A DNA stretch of 64,000 nucleotides from Uranotaenia lowii (taxonomy: Eukaryota > Arthropoda > Insecta > Diptera > Culicidae): NCBI RefSeq assembly GCF_029784155.1, contig NC_073692.1, positions 434,783,228 to 434,847,227 on the forward strand, given 5' to 3'. The translations under genes were made by a program, and so were the position numbers. Positions 21,509-33,925 of the stretch are shown piece by piece (within the stretch, counting starts at the first letter, position 1; each line of letters begins with the position of its first letter). A model generated the notes under the pieces. It was not told the origin of the DNA, made no database searches, and saw nothing but the letters and a program-made list of their open reading frames with translations.

Positions 21509-23970
21509 AATGTAAAATTTATGCTTTTGAATCATATGGGTGTTTCTATGCAAAATTGCCGCTTGTAGCTCAATCGATCCAGAAATCGTAATTTGTTTTC
21601 ACAGATGACCAGAAACTAAAATAAGAAAAATCGATAGTGTTATAGAGTTTTTTTTTTGAAGTTGAACGCATATTTTGTTCAAACAATAATAGTTATCTGA
21701 TCACATTCTTACTGCTGTTGGCGCAACGAAGTTCGTACGTGATCAACAAGTTGAATAGTAAAACATAATTTCATGAAAGCGGCCATGGTCAAAGCATTTG
21801 GAAATAAATTAAATAATCAATTGAAAAATCATCAGAATTTCCAGCAACACTGTTAATATCTATCGATTTGTTTTTCGAAATTTTTATTTGGGAGGTATAG
21901 GAGTAAGTAGAAAAATTATCAACAAAAAATATACAATATTTTGTCTTTTTCCCGTTTGATTTCAAAATCCTCACTCGTTAAAAAAAATCGAGAATTTTTT
22001 TTTAAATGAAATTCACTGAACAATTTAAAGCGCAGACTTCCCCCTGTTACCATTTGTGAAAAATCTACATAAAATTGAGACTGCATTAAAATTTCAATCA
22101 GCTCATTTCGGTTACTTAGCCATTTTATGGGACAGATTTTCGCAGTCTTTATTTAATTTTATTCCCTTCTCCCATTTCTTGGAATGGAACCAATCCTTCA
22201 ATTGTTCTTCTTTCTTCACTAGGCAGACACAGGCAAAAAATAGATGCGGCATGAAAATGCAAATGATCGACTGGAAAACTTCCGGATTAAATTCAATAAT
22301 ATAATCAGCGAACGGTTCTTCTTCTTCTTCCCCATGGCCACGGGAGCCCCAAAAAACCTTCCACGCGCGGGTGTCAACTTCCTTATTGCGAAAGCAACTC
22401 TGCCGGGGAAAAAAAACGGAAATAAATTTCTCAAGTGTAATATGTTCTCGCGAGCTTGTGCCATCTAATAGTGATGGAGCTGGGGCCAGAAAAAAAAAAC
22501 CTTTTCCCAAATCAGCGCGTTCCAATTTTAATAATTCAATTCATTAGCATATTCAAATAGAAAGTTTTTCGAGTGCCCTTGCTCAATCTTACCGACACTT
22601 CCTCTCCTGCTGCTTCCTCCCCGTCACGCCGCTCTAAAGGTGCCAAGTCGGGATCTCGATTGCGCCGATTATTAAATATATCTGCGGTATTTGCGATGGT
22701 GTCGAACTTCGACTTGGGCGCACTGCTACCGGAAACATCGAAGCAAGCTGCCGGGAAAACTACACCGGCAAAATTTCCCATCGCACCACGACCGACTGAC
22801 AGAAGGATGCTGACAATTTCGCAGCTAGCCAAGAAGACAAAATTGACAGAAGAAACGAAAAAAGCACAAGAAGTCACCCAATGCGGTCACAAAGTAGGCG
22901 AAATTTGATTAAAAATGGAAATGAGTGAAGCTTTTGAACCACCACAGTGGGGCAATATTTTGGAAAAGTTACTGGCAAAGCAAACCTCTCCAAGATGTGT
23001 TGAATGTTTTGATTCCACAAAATCTCCCTTTAAGAAAAACTTTTTAAACTTTGTAGAAAAAAAAAAGCTTTATCAGTACGATGTTTTATATTTATATTTT
23101 AATGTACCTATACAGGATCAATTTAACCCTGTAATGTTTTTTTTTTTTTTTCAAAATTGATTGAATGGAAATCACTGAAGACTCATCAGTTTTAATCAGT
23201 TTAAATGGAATCTCATCAAATATAGACCAATGTTGCATTAAATAGCACAACAGTCGAGTGAAAAATGTTCGCATGATTTCAACAACACAGAAAAATGAGA
23301 ATCAAAAACAATTATTCTTGCTCGATTGAACGATTGATTCTTCTTCCTGGAATCTTCTGGAAACAGGATAATGCGTTAAAATGCATTCAACAAAGCGATT
23401 AATTATTTGGTATAACAGCCCAGTCATTCAGTGAATTGAACAATTAATTGAAAAAGTGGAAAATAAACATCAAAATGAAAATTAAAACAATTACTCAACC
23501 ATAATGAAATGATTCAAACCAATTTTTGAGTCAGATTGAGCACAAGAAAATTCAACGAGTTCAGAATGAAGGCCTCATCACATCAAGAAATTTATTAGAT
23601 TTCATCACATTACACTAGTAAGCTAAAATTGATTACTAAAAAAATATCTTTTCCACGTTATCAATATGATCTTCAAATAATTATAGAAGGCCTTTAATGA
23701 AATTTGTTAAAGAAGATAAGATGATTTTCGGCTGAAAAAATGTATCAAAATAGACAATCAAACAATAGGGAAACATCCTCATAGCTCAAGTCATGCTTTC
23801 TGGAAAGACAGCACAGTTTTTTTAAGCTTTAGGTAGAATATGTATAACATGTGGCCGGCGGCTGTCTTTTTGTGGCTCTTTGAGCTTTTTCCAGAATGAC
23901 CACATTCAAATCTTCGTTTTATTTAGGAGTTGAGTTTTTGATGGTTTCTGTATTATTTTGAGATGAAGTT
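21509..23970. other. Mostly AT-rich intergenic sequence with one GC-richer open frame
   Basis: 22573-22908 on the plus strand is an open frame of about 111 codons without an ATG at its start, Ser/Pro/Lys/Arg-rich, with a moderately hydrophobic segment in the middle (LLNISAVFAMVSNFDLGALL). No family is recognised and the opposite strand is equally open, so coding status is doubtful. The rest is AT-rich and shows nothing. Confidence 0.3.
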
Positions 23971-23974
23971 TATC

Positions 23975-24110
23975 AACATCTATATCAATCATTCAAGAAT
24001 TCGAAACAAAAGTCGGAGACAATTTTTTTTTAATTTTTCAGTAACATCTGTATCAATCATTCAAGAATTCGAAACAAAAGTCGGAGAGAATATTATTTTT
24101 AATTTTTCAG
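23975..24110 (+). repeat. Tandem duplication, 68-bp period
   Basis: AACATCTATATCAATCATTC at 23975 recurs as AACATCTGTATCAATCATTC at 24043. Both copies continue with AAGAATTCGAAACAAAAGTC and end TAATTTTTCAGTAA. Few differences separate them, so the duplication is recent. Confidence 0.9.
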
Positions 24111-24263
24111 TAATTTTAAAGTTCTAAAAAAGATGAGAGCTCTTGAATGGGTGTATGACACATGTTAAAACTTTGACTGGTATTTAAAGGTTTCATGGAA
24201 AAAATAATAAGATATTCCAAAAAAACTTTTTTAGTACATTTATTTACGAATTAAACAATTTAT

Positions 24264-24835
24264 TTGTTAAAGTATATACAGGCATTTAGAGCTAAGAGGG
24301 AGGATCTAAGCAAGCCTTGGTCGAGTGCGGTCGTGTTTTCCTTGCTCGTGAATTTTTTTTTGCGCTTCGGGGAAAATGAAAATTTTGAATATCTTATAAT
24401 TTCTTATTGTAGTGAAGTCCGGTTTATCCGAAAAGTTTTTCGTCTGATTGCAGAAATGAAGAAAATGTTTTCTCCCCGAGTTGAATTCCTAATCGATGTC
24501 GTGCGTTATGGTTCTCCAGTTTCGATTATTTTAGTGCGGTTTCCGATTGGTTCAGCAGGATTTCATTTTTTCAAAGTGCGTGGAGTGTGAAGTAAAGTCA
24601 CTAGAGTGAAAAGCTACAGATTATAATAATTGAGGGAACGACAGAAAACGGCAGAAATCTGATTAAAGTGCGCTTAAAAAACGTCCCTCGTGCATTTTCA
24701 TTCGTTTCGTGCGGTCGTGTAGAAGTGTTTTGGCGTGAACGTACCATATCGCCTACTTCAACAATTTCACTGGGTGTGAATGGATAACGAATATGACAAA
24801 CGGACCTAGACTGCTACAGAAATTGAAAGCTAAGT
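24264..24835 (+). other. Composition island, possible retrotransposon leader or untranslated exon
   Basis: Contains repeated words of the type GTGCGGTCGTGT (24325 and 24710) and several GTG-rich stretches, unlike the AT-rich flank. A 108-codon open frame without a recognisable domain covers 24264-24590. Such words resemble 5' leaders of non-LTR elements, but no coding part follows. This is a low-confidence description only. Confidence 0.2.
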
Positions 24836-24839
24836 AACT

Positions 24840-27520
24840 TTTCCTTATTTTTGATTTTTTTTTTCTTTAAAAGATCACTTTAAAGGGTGGCACGTTTGAA
24901 AATAATTTTAAATTAAAATTATCTACTTTAATAACCAAAAAGTATTAAACTACAAAAATATAAAGCAATGATTGGCAACGAGCCGAAAAGTTTTTCAAAA
25001 GCAATTTCTGCAAAACATTCCTAAAATTAAACATGTTTTAAAATTGCATCTTCTATAACTTTTCAATTCTTCATTCCACGCTTTTAGTGGTTATTTGTTA
25101 TTTCAAGAGTGGTTTCGAGAATCATTGATGAGTTAGAGATTATAGTGAGGGAAACAGGTAGCTTGTAGAAAATTCGAATGGTTGCTTTTTTAATTATTTG
25201 AGAGTTCATAAATCTTTTCAAATTTCCTAATTAAAACACCTCGTAGATATTGTTAGGAGTTTCCTTAGGAAATGTCTAGGAGCATAGGAGGTGTAGGTCA
25301 ACCAAAATCGAACCATTTTCCAAAAATGGCTCCTGATTCAAACCTCTCCCTTACAAAAACAACCCTTTCTGAGATACTTGCATATAGATTCGCAGACGTA
25401 TAGACGGTTTCTATAGCTGGTGATACTGACTTATCATTGTTTCAGAGTTTTTCAAAACAAGTTTTTGAAGAAATGTGGAATAACAGATAAATGGTTGATC
25501 CTAAAAAGTATCTTACTAACAATCCTTCTTTCATCCCTCTTTGACTACTAGGACGTGGCCGGCGCCGTTTTTGATCATTTTTCAAAAGGAGAGCATGAGT
25601 TTTGTGCATTGAGAATGAGTTGCTAATCCCAAGCTGCATTCTTTTGGCCCTTGTACAAAATTGATGGTCTCGATCAATCACGGAGTAGCAACCATTAGCG
25701 ATGTGGAACTTGTTCTACTTAGCCACGCCAGCAATCATGAAATTCGAAATGCATTGAATGATTTGATACAATATATTTTTATTAAAACCAAGAGAAAATG
25801 GTGGTATTTTTGAAGACTTATTAAAGCATTTCGGTCTTAATGATTTAAGGTGGATATGAGTAGTCAAACAAGCTAAGCTAAGCTATATAGGCATTTTAGA
25901 GCTAAGAATTTACTTCATTTGACAGCTTCCATTGATATAAACGAAATTTTTATTATAAATATCACGAGAAAATGAACACATGATATGACAATTTGTGCAA
26001 GAGGCCTTCAGATTTTCTCCCAATTTTAAAATTTTCTCATTTTTGCAGACGGTTTATTTTAACGATTTTTAAAGTTTATTCATGATTTTCACATAGATTT
26101 TCACTACCTAATAACATTTTAGAAATATTTCATTTGCTTTTAACATTCAATGCGTTTTGATGTGCCATGTAATAATAACTGCTGAAAAATTACAAACAAG
26201 AAGGGTCAATAGCTGTGGAGTCGAGTTTTCTGAAAGCACGCTTTTTGAAGAACAATATCTCCTTGACCGAGGATTCTTTGAAGATAACTTGAATTGGTTC
26301 AAGGGGAGCCATTTCATTTTGGTTGGAAAATAATCCACAAGAGAATTCAATCTGGTTGTCATAAAGGATAGTACCAAGTTTTTGAGTGATTTTGCAAATT
26401 ATATTAAACGTATTCTAATGTTCGACAAATGGGACTCCTAGAATCATATCATTTTCAGAGATCGAATTTTTACTTACTTTGTTTAACTGAATTTCCAGCA
26501 TTGCAACTTTGCCGGAAGAAAAGATTGCGAAACCTGTACTTTCAGTTTCATTTTCTATATTCAAACTTTTAAAACCTTTTTGGATGGTGGCAAATAAAAA
26601 AAAATTTTTTTGATGTTTCTATAGCCGCGGTCACTGCTTGGAAACCCGATTATATAGTACCCATTTAATTTGAAACAGTATTTTGAATGTTTGATGTGAG
26701 TTCCGTTTTCCTATCAACGATGGACATCTGGATGACTTTTGAATTAATAATTTTAAAATAAACTTTTTGGTTATGTATTGGCTTTTCGGTCTTATCAGGT
26801 CAAATATAACATTTTTTATATGTGCTTCATTTTATATGACGCACATTTTAAAAGTGTTTTAATTGGTCGAACAATAAATTAAAATAAATAGCCTCATTTT
26901 GAAGCTAGCAGACAGCAAAAACTGAATTTCTCTATGAAGATGGGCTATTTTTGTACATCGAAAGAAAAAAATGCATAAATTCTTTGATAGTCAAAATTAA
27001 CTCATCTCGGCTAGAAATGTGCTGCAACATTTCAGACGTCATAGACGTCATAGACGACTGGTCCACGACCAAAGACCCAGATTAAGTTGGCGCGTTTATA
27101 TAAAAGTTAGATGGATCCGATTGAACTTCAAAGTCGTTACGTTTTGACCCTCAACAATCAAAATTCATCTATTGTAAGTTCTCGATACTGACGCATATTT
27201 AGATTATTTTTGACTATCTTGCTTTTAAGTTTGAGTTGAGATTCAACTTGAATAAACTATAATGATGTCTCCACGGTTAACAGAAACCCCATCACACCTC
27301 GTTTGGTTTAATTTTAAAAATTCATTAAGCTTACATCAACCGTGGTAAAATGTCTATAATAAATATAAAAAAAAAATTAAGCTTACATGATACGAAATTA
27401 CATAGGGGATCAACTATTCTAACCTAGCTTCAATGCTGCCACTTCTTTTAATTAATTATGCCAAGTGATACAGTAATTTTCTCAATGCGGGATAAATAAT
27501 AAGCTATCAATTTTCGATTA
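24840..27520. other. AT-rich intergenic sequence
   Basis: No coding signal. A 20-base phrase around 24275 (GGCATTTAGAGCTAAGAG) recurs near 25890 as GGCATTTTAGAGCTAAGAA. A small CATAGACGT repetition occurs near 27040. No element could be delimited. Confidence 0.35.
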
Positions 27521-28160
27521 AACTGGTTTCGAGTCTTATACTGTTGGATTTCTCTAAACTGGACTATATTTTCAGTCCGCTGCTGACGGTTAGTTACGAT
27601 CTGTTTGTGGGAAAGCTAAAACTCACTTATTTCTCATCAATTGGACTTTTGATCAAATAGCTAATCTTTAAATAGACATTAAACACTATCGATTTTTTCG
27701 GTAACTGGTTCATGTTCTTAACTAATGAGCTTCACCTGAACTGAGATTTTAGTCTTCTACTAGTAAATTTCTTTTAAACTAGCGACTTGCTCTCGACTAG
27801 ATTTGAAGTTCTTCGCCTAGACTGGACCAAAGTCCTAAACCGGCAACTTTGTCCTAACTGGACCGAGGTTCTTGACTGACAACTTTGCCATGATTGGACC
27901 GAAGTCCTCAACTGAACCAAAGTCATAATCTGGCAACTTTTCTTTGACTGAATCGAAGTCCTAAACTGGCAACTTTGCCTCAGCTGGATCGAAGTTCTAA
28001 ACTAACAATTTTGCATAACTGGACAAAAGTCCTGAACTGGACGCGAGGAAGAATGACCCTAACGGATTGAACTCCTATCAAAAAAGAAAAAAAAAACTGA
28101 ACTGGACTGAAGTCCTCGGCTGGCAACTTTGTCTCTGAGCTGGTGACTTTCACCTAGTTC
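27521..28160 (+). repeat. Degenerate minisatellite, 18-bp ancestral and 36-bp current unit
   Basis: From about 27820 to 28030 the unit is 36 bp, for example ACTGGACCAAAGTCCTAA followed by ACCGGCAACTTTGTCCTA. The two halves are 18 bp and still resemble each other (ACTGG...AAGTCCTAA against ACTGG...ACTTTGTCCT), showing an older 18-bp period. Toward both edges (27521-27800 and 28110-28160) only the ACTGG and TCTTA words remain, so the centre is younger than the flanks. A tiny retroposon interrupts it at 28043-28096. Confidence 0.8.
28032..28107 (+). mobile_element. Tiny retroposon, copy 2 (54 bp plus 11-bp target duplications)
   Basis: The insert 28043-28096 starts GCGAGGAAGAATGACCC, contains GAACTCCTATC and ends in an A-rich tail with one G. 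It is flanked by CTGAACTGGAC at 28032-28042 and 28097-28107. Removing insert and one repeat restores the reading of the minisatellite unit (GTCCTGAACTGGACTGAAG), which independently confirms the insertion. Confidence 0.85.
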
Positions 28161-28405
28161 GTACTTACCACCAAAATGTTCGACATAACTGGTTTTGTGT
28201 AAGCTGCGGAATAAAGAAGATTCACTTATGCTAATCAAAATTCACTACTAAGGTATAAATTATAAACTCCACACCAATCAAACCATCACGATTTTTTTTT
28301 GCTGCAATGAGGCTAAATCAAAATAGCTTCTTGTGTTCAAGCAAAGCAAGTTGAAATTGAATCCCATCATTAATGCCAAATTTTGTGGTGTAATCTTTCT
28401 CCTAA

Positions 28406-29350
28406 TATCGTAAAAAGGGGTAAAATTGATCACTTTTTTTCAATATTTCTCGATTATTTTTTTCAGTTAAGGGGAATGTGGCATATATCATATTTTTAAA
28501 ATCAGTACTGGACTCCTATGAATGTAAAACCAGTTTGCAGAGATTTATTAGACTACTTTAAATTTGATTTAAAAATCGATTTCCTCTTTGTTGAGAATTT
28601 GATGCTTTGGGGTAAAATCGATCAGTCTCCATTTTACGGTTTTAACGAGTTTTCTTGATCATTAAGGATACAAAACACCTTCATATTATTTACAAATGCT
28701 AGTAATTGATAAACTAAGGCAGTTCGTGTGTTAAGGCCGAACAACAATTAAAATCGAAAGATGGACCATGATGTTGCATTAAGGGGCAAATTTTTTTTAA
28801 ATTTGTTATACAATTTTAACTACAAAAGAAATGAAGTTTTGTCTTCATGCAATTCTTTATGACCTCGCACTATTTAACTTCATTTTTTTCATCAAACTTC
28901 ACCATTTTATAGGGTTTCTATCCTTTTGTCCTAGACTGGCTTTCTCTTGGAAAACGTCCCTATTTTTAAATATCAAAAATATCCCTCAAAATACAACAAA
29001 CATAACATCAAAAGTATAGTTTTACTAAGGAATACAGTTGAACCGTCATCTAAATCAACCTGCTGCTTCTAAACGCTTTGATTTCATCAGGAAGTGTGTT
29101 TGTTTGCAAGCCTTCAAAAAAAAAAAAAACAGATATTTCAAGATTTTGAAATAACATTTTTACTTACATTTGAAATTTTCAAAAACAAACCAAGTTTTAC
29201 CCAATTTGAAACTCAACATGTAGAGTTTTTTTAACGTAGAAAAAAGTTTTAGAATATTTTAAGTTTAGACTTAGTTATTGATGATAATGTGGCAAAATTT
29301 CATGTTGATCAAAGCTACCCCGTTGATCAATGTTACCCCGTTTTACGGTA
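28406..29350. mobile_element. Non-autonomous DNA element with GGGGTAA-type TIRs, TA-flanked
   Basis: CGTAAAAAGGGGTAAAATTG at 28409 followed by ATCA is matched in inverted orientation at 29324-29347, 22 of 24 bases. TA lies just outside each end (28406-28407 and 29349-29350), with one intervening base. GGGGTAAAATCGATCAG also appears internally near 28609. The body is AT-rich without a transposase. The element is about 945 bp and is probably an old TA-specific MITE. Confidence 0.65.
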
Positions 29351-29634
29351 CGCATAGATATTTTACCACGTATAGACATTCGTTTCTCGATTTTCCTTGT
29401 CTGATAATTATCACTCTAATGGACTTAAGGAAGTTTCCCAGGATTACCCTAAATTTTGAGATATTCTACTCCTGCTTTCAAAGTCTTCAATGTCTTAGTT
29501 CTTAAGTTGAATGTCTGTTGAGAAAATTCATCGTGAAAGATCAAAGATAAACCGATTTGATGATTTTTTGTGCAGGCTTTAACAAAGAGCTTGTTACAAC
29601 TTTCCATAGCCGAAATAACGATTTTCTCATCTTA
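29351..29634. other. Unique spacer between two DNA elements
   Basis: AT-rich, with nothing recognised. Confidence 0.35.
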
Positions 29635-29826
29635 ATCCCAAGCAACCAAAAGTCACAAATTTACTTGAATGAAGGCATTGAAAGTTACATATTGGCTGAC
29701 AAAGAGAATCAACTGCCCAATTTCCTTCAGTGAACTTTATGTACTCATTAATGAACTTGAATGTTGCAAAAGTGATTAATATGTACGTTGTATGTGACTT
29801 GTTTTTCCCAATTCCCAATAGTGAAC

Positions 29827-29969
29827 TATATGTACTCTCTGTTGTGGTATGAGCCTACTTGGTTGAATGATTCAACTGATTCAAAGCAATCGAAAGATTC
29901 CTTTTAATTCATTTACCGTGGTTGAATTAAAAGGAATCTTTCGATTGCTTTGATTCAGTATATGTACTC
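29827..29969 (+). mobile_element. 85-bp family element, snap-back copy nested in the TIR element
   Basis: The insert 29838-29958 (121 bp) is flanked by the perfect direct repeat TATATGTACTC at 29827-29837 and 29959-29969, and is missing from the corresponding place in the second copy of the host element near 49319. Its first part (TCTGTTGTGGTATGAGCC through CCTTTTAATTC) is the forward element. Its second part (CCGTGGTTGAATTAAAAGG through GATTCAG) is the inverted 3' portion of the same element, so the insert folds on itself. Confidence 0.85.
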
Positions 29970-30140
29970 ATTAACGAACTTGAAAGTTGCAAAAGTTATC
30001 TATACATACGTATACGGGACTTAAGTCGCATAAAGAGCACAAAGTGCTCAATACGGGGTTTGGTAAGTCACAAAAAGTGCATTGATGTGCTTTCAAAATC
30101 AAATCACCAATTTCAGTTAGTTTCAGCTAGAACAAAATCT

Positions 30141-30222
30141 AGGCGTGGTCTTGTGGTAGCGTGTTCGATTCTCACCACGAAGGTCGGAGTTTGATCCCAC
30201 AACATGGGCAAGTTTTTTTTTT
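30141..30222 (+). other. tRNA-like (pol III promoter-like) module followed by T run
   Basis: AGGCGTGGTCTTGTGGTAGC contains an A-box-like TGTGGTAGCG. GGTCGGAGTTTGATCCC, about 35 bases later, resembles a B box. A run of ten T begins near 30213, a possible pol III terminator. It does not fold into a good tRNA cloverleaf by eye, so it is a tRNA-derived SINE-like module and not a functional tRNA gene. Confidence 0.6.
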
Positions 30223-30622
30223 CAATAAGTAATTTAGTAATCGAGTGACCATTCTGATGCGATATATGTAGGAAATGTAGGAAAGAAGCAATTGAGCAAA
30301 TTGTCGAGTTTGCAATCTGGCGCGTGGCATCATGGCGGCACCATGCATTGAACATAGTAAATAATAAAGAGAAGGTGATATGAACAGAAGCCAACGGTTC
30401 AGTTGAGATAGAGAAGGATTTTTTTGCTCGTTTTGAGATTTTTTGGAAGCAGAATTAAGAGGCCGCTGAAAGCTGAATAGAAGATCATTAAGACTTGTTT
30501 CGGAACTTGAAAGTATCAATAACAACTTAAATTTCGAGCTGCATAGAACGTACTTCATACCAATGATGGGGCTGAGAAAGCGTTTTTGTACCTGTTTTAT
30601 GGGACTTTTGGTTGCTTGGGAT

Positions 30623-33600
30623 GACTAGTTTATCTTAGCTACATTGTTTATTTTAAGAAGAACTTTTAGGAACTTACTCTTAGATTCCGAAAATCGATTT
30701 GAAGAAAAATTGTCTCATAAAAACAAAACAAAAGTTGTTTTGTAAAAATGTGGCATAACCAGCGGTTTTAAAAGATGCCAAAAATTTGGCCTTTGACCTT
30801 AGAACACTGATAATATCTCAATTTAAATGCATTTTTCCTGTTATTGTTGGATTGTTATCAATTAAGAATTATAATTACCATGATGCTTTGAAATTTCGAC
30901 CAATGCAAAGATTTTCAAATCAAAATCAGACACGACTAAGAAATTGCCCGGTTTTATCCGGGTTTGTCTGGATATTTCAACAAATATGCCCAGATTTTGC
31001 TTGGATTTGTTCACTTTATTTGGCAAATTAAACAATCAAGTTGTGCTGTAAAAATATTTTATATATGCATCCAAAAACGAATTTTTTTGAACAAGTTTTA
31101 TAAAAATAATCATAAAAAATAATTTTAATGGATATGTTTTTTTTTTAATTTTTGCTGAGCCATTTCTGGATTTTGCCAAGATTTGCCTAGATATTGCACG
31201 GATTTTTGGTCGTCAATTTTGAAATCTAATACTCTGATTGTGTCCGGTTTTTACATAAAACTGTCCAAATTTGTCCTGCACGGATACGTGCTGAAAAATT
31301 TCTGGCAACCTTAAGAAAAATTGATTGAAATCTTTCTTCAAAATTCTTCAAAGTGTCAGGCTTTGGTTCGTTATAAAAATATATTATTGATCTGCTGATT
31401 TCTGATCATGGTTTAAAATTTTTGCAACAAATTTAAATTTCAGTGCAAATCATATATTATTCTTTTTGTCTCATACACAGATTAAGGAATTTTACTTAAA
31501 TTTAAAAAAATAAACTTTTCAAACGTTCTCCAAACATCTGATGGGTAAAGGTTACTGCGCTCCCCGGTTGAATTAAAATTTTCGTTTCGCTCTGCATTCC
31601 CTCACATCTTTAAATAGCTATTAGTTAGAGTCGTTTTTTTTCCTTCAAATCAACCCCAACCATCGATTTTCCACCCACCAATCTCACCCACCGCCTGCTT
31701 AGCTCAGATTGACTGATGGCCAATTCCAGTTGATAAAGAGCTTTCAATTAATTCGATTACCTTCCATTGCTGCAGGTTCTCTAGTTAGGATCCAGTCTCT
31801 AGAACCATGCTTCCAGTATGGGGGTACCTATACTCTCAGTCAGGAGGAGTTGAAAAAAACCAACCTTCACCGGAGGAGCCTGGTCGTCGTTGGATTCCAC
31901 GCCGCGTAAAAATAGCTCCCAAATTGATGGCCGCCATTACGCCGTTCTCACTCACTAGTACTCGTTGGGCTCTGTCTGCACAAGCAGAATATCGATAACT
32001 TTCAGCTGATTTGGTCAACCCCCTTTTTTTTGCCGCGGCCTGTTGGCGGGACGAAAGAATGCCGGCTACGAAATCCGATCGTCAATTTGTCAGCATAATT
32101 GCGATTTAATTCTCGGTATTTTTACCTCGAGGTACAGAGTCCCAAGACCATGGCCTGCTAGGCAACGTGCGGCTTTTAGAGTTCTAGGTTATTGGATGGA
32201 AGAAAATTGTGGTATTCTGTCGACCGGAAGAAAGTAGTAGGCCGTGGAATGGAATGGGAAAGGATGCTTCTCGCATCACAGCCTTCTGCAATGGCACAGG
32301 ATTTTGAGTTTCCAACAACCATGGATGAATAATCAAATCAGCTTTTGATTAAATGAATCGAATATTTTCCTAGATCCCTTCTAAGAAGGGTGGTGAGATT
32401 TTAAATTAGTGATATTTTAGAGTAAGTGAGAGCTAGGTTAAATGTCTCTTCCGAAAAAGAGATGATTTAGTTCAGAGCCAAGAAAGTCATTTAAAATAAT
32501 TTGTATGTTTTAAAACCTTCTATGGTTCAAATGTTCACATTGATATTTCTATTATTTGGAAGTGAGTTAACCAATCAAACGAAAAATACAACAAAAGATC
32601 TGTATGAGTTGAATATTTGAAACAAATTCCGTTTCTCATCCATGAAAAGAAAAATACATTACTACTGTTACAAAACATCAACAAGCCAAGCTGATCCTGC
32701 TGACGTTTCGGATTAAAACCGGTAAAGAAAAATAAAACCGGAAATAAAACCACAAACACAGCATCTCGACTTTCCCGCCAGCAGCGCCCGACAAAAGTGA
32801 AAGAAAAACCTCAACAAGAGATGTAATTTGCAGAAAAATGCTTCCGTTTCAGGACGAAAAGTGACGGTGTGGCGGGAACGAATTGCAATATTTTCCGGGT
32901 CTTTTTTCCTGCACTTTTATTCGTCTTCAATTTCGTCTCGCCAGCAAAGAAGTGCTGCTGCGGATTTCTGACGCTGGCTGGCTGGCTGGCCACGTGTTTT
33001 CCTTTCCATGCTGCGAAAACTCCCGCGTGCACACAATAAATATGTACGAGACGTATAACAAGTGGTTTTCTTGAGATGTTGTTGCGTTTTCGCGGATCTT
33101 GAAACGAAGAAGAAGAAGTTGGTATAAAAAACACCGCCTCATTAAATACTAGTTTCATACAGTTCTCCAGTCTAGACAAAAAGTTTCCTGTTTGTAGATT
33201 TTTCTCAACCCTGTCCAAATTTGGTGGACTAGAAGAGGAATTCTTGGCTCTACCGAAATCCTATCATGAATATTGAGTGCGAGGGGGAAAATTTGGAGGT
33301 ATGAGAGATCAGTCGCAATAAATTATCGAAACAATCGGTTCCTGTCAGCTTGTTTAGCATGCGGAAAAAGTCTGATCCCCCCAAGCCCAACCGAAATAAG
33401 TACACAAGGACGAGAGTTTCTGCCGAGTCTCTTCTTATCGAGTCGACCTCCACCCACCTTTCCGGCGATGCGATTTATTTCTGTTGATCAAATATTCGAT
33501 GTTTTTCCACTTGGCTGGCTGGCAGGACGTGAAGGCACGAGTTTAATTATCGGATAGGGGGAAAAAGTCATCGATTTATTCACCGAGAGGACGCTTCCGA

Positions 33601-33925
33601 ATGGGCACGATGGAAAAGTTTTATTAACCATGCAAAACTCGAACCAGTACGTGATTTTCTAAACGAAGGGAAAAAAAGTTCTTTTGGTCCACTAGATTTT
33701 GTTGGATTCTTAGGATGCAGTGTGTGAGTTGAAAATGGGTATAAAAAATCTATCAAATAATTGGAATCGCATTTTGGAAGATTTTTTTAAAGAGGCATTT
33801 GAAGATTGCTGCTGTAGCTATGAGAACATTTCGATGTTCATTGAAGTGAATATTTTATATTAGAGTTCTTCATATCAGTGAAAAGCTCACAACAAAATTT
33901 GAATGCTTCTCATTTTGCAACATTT
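30623..33925. other. Intergenic sequence with one dispersed-repeat remnant
   Basis: About 30940-31315 contains degenerate phrases of the TTGCCCGGTTTTATCCGGG kind and ends GAAAAATTTCTGGCAACCTTA, which on the minus strand matches GGTTGCCAGAA-type sequence near 51632, so it is a remnant of a shared dispersed repeat. 31550-32300 and 32780-33560 are GC-richer unique blocks, with GAAGAAGAAGAAG at 33104 and a TATAAAA at about 33124, but no recognisable gene. Confidence 0.35.

Larger units (their letters stand above)
29635..30622 (+). mobile_element. TIR element with internal tRNA-like module, copy 1 (intact ends)
   Basis: ATCCCAAGCAACCAAAAGTC at 29635-29654 is repeated perfectly in inverted orientation at 30603-30622. 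The body is AT-rich, contains two similar sub-blocks (each with GTGAACT-TATGTACTC-ATTAA-GAACTTGAA words) and a tRNA-like module followed by a T run. A nested 121-bp insertion sits at 29838-29958. A second copy of the family lies at 49123-49830. No transposase and no obvious target duplication were found. It is a non-autonomous element, and the pol III-like module inside a TIR element is unusual. Confidence 0.8.

Noticed and set aside
22573..22908. Possible exon or gag-like protein
   Set aside because: No ATG at the start, no domain, and the complementary strand is equally open; kept only as a remark in the intergenic entry.
24275..25905. Element bounded by the repeated phrase GGCATTTAGAGCTAAGAG-like at both ends
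   Set aside because: Similarity is limited to about 20 bases and no terminal structure or coding part supports an LTR or other element.
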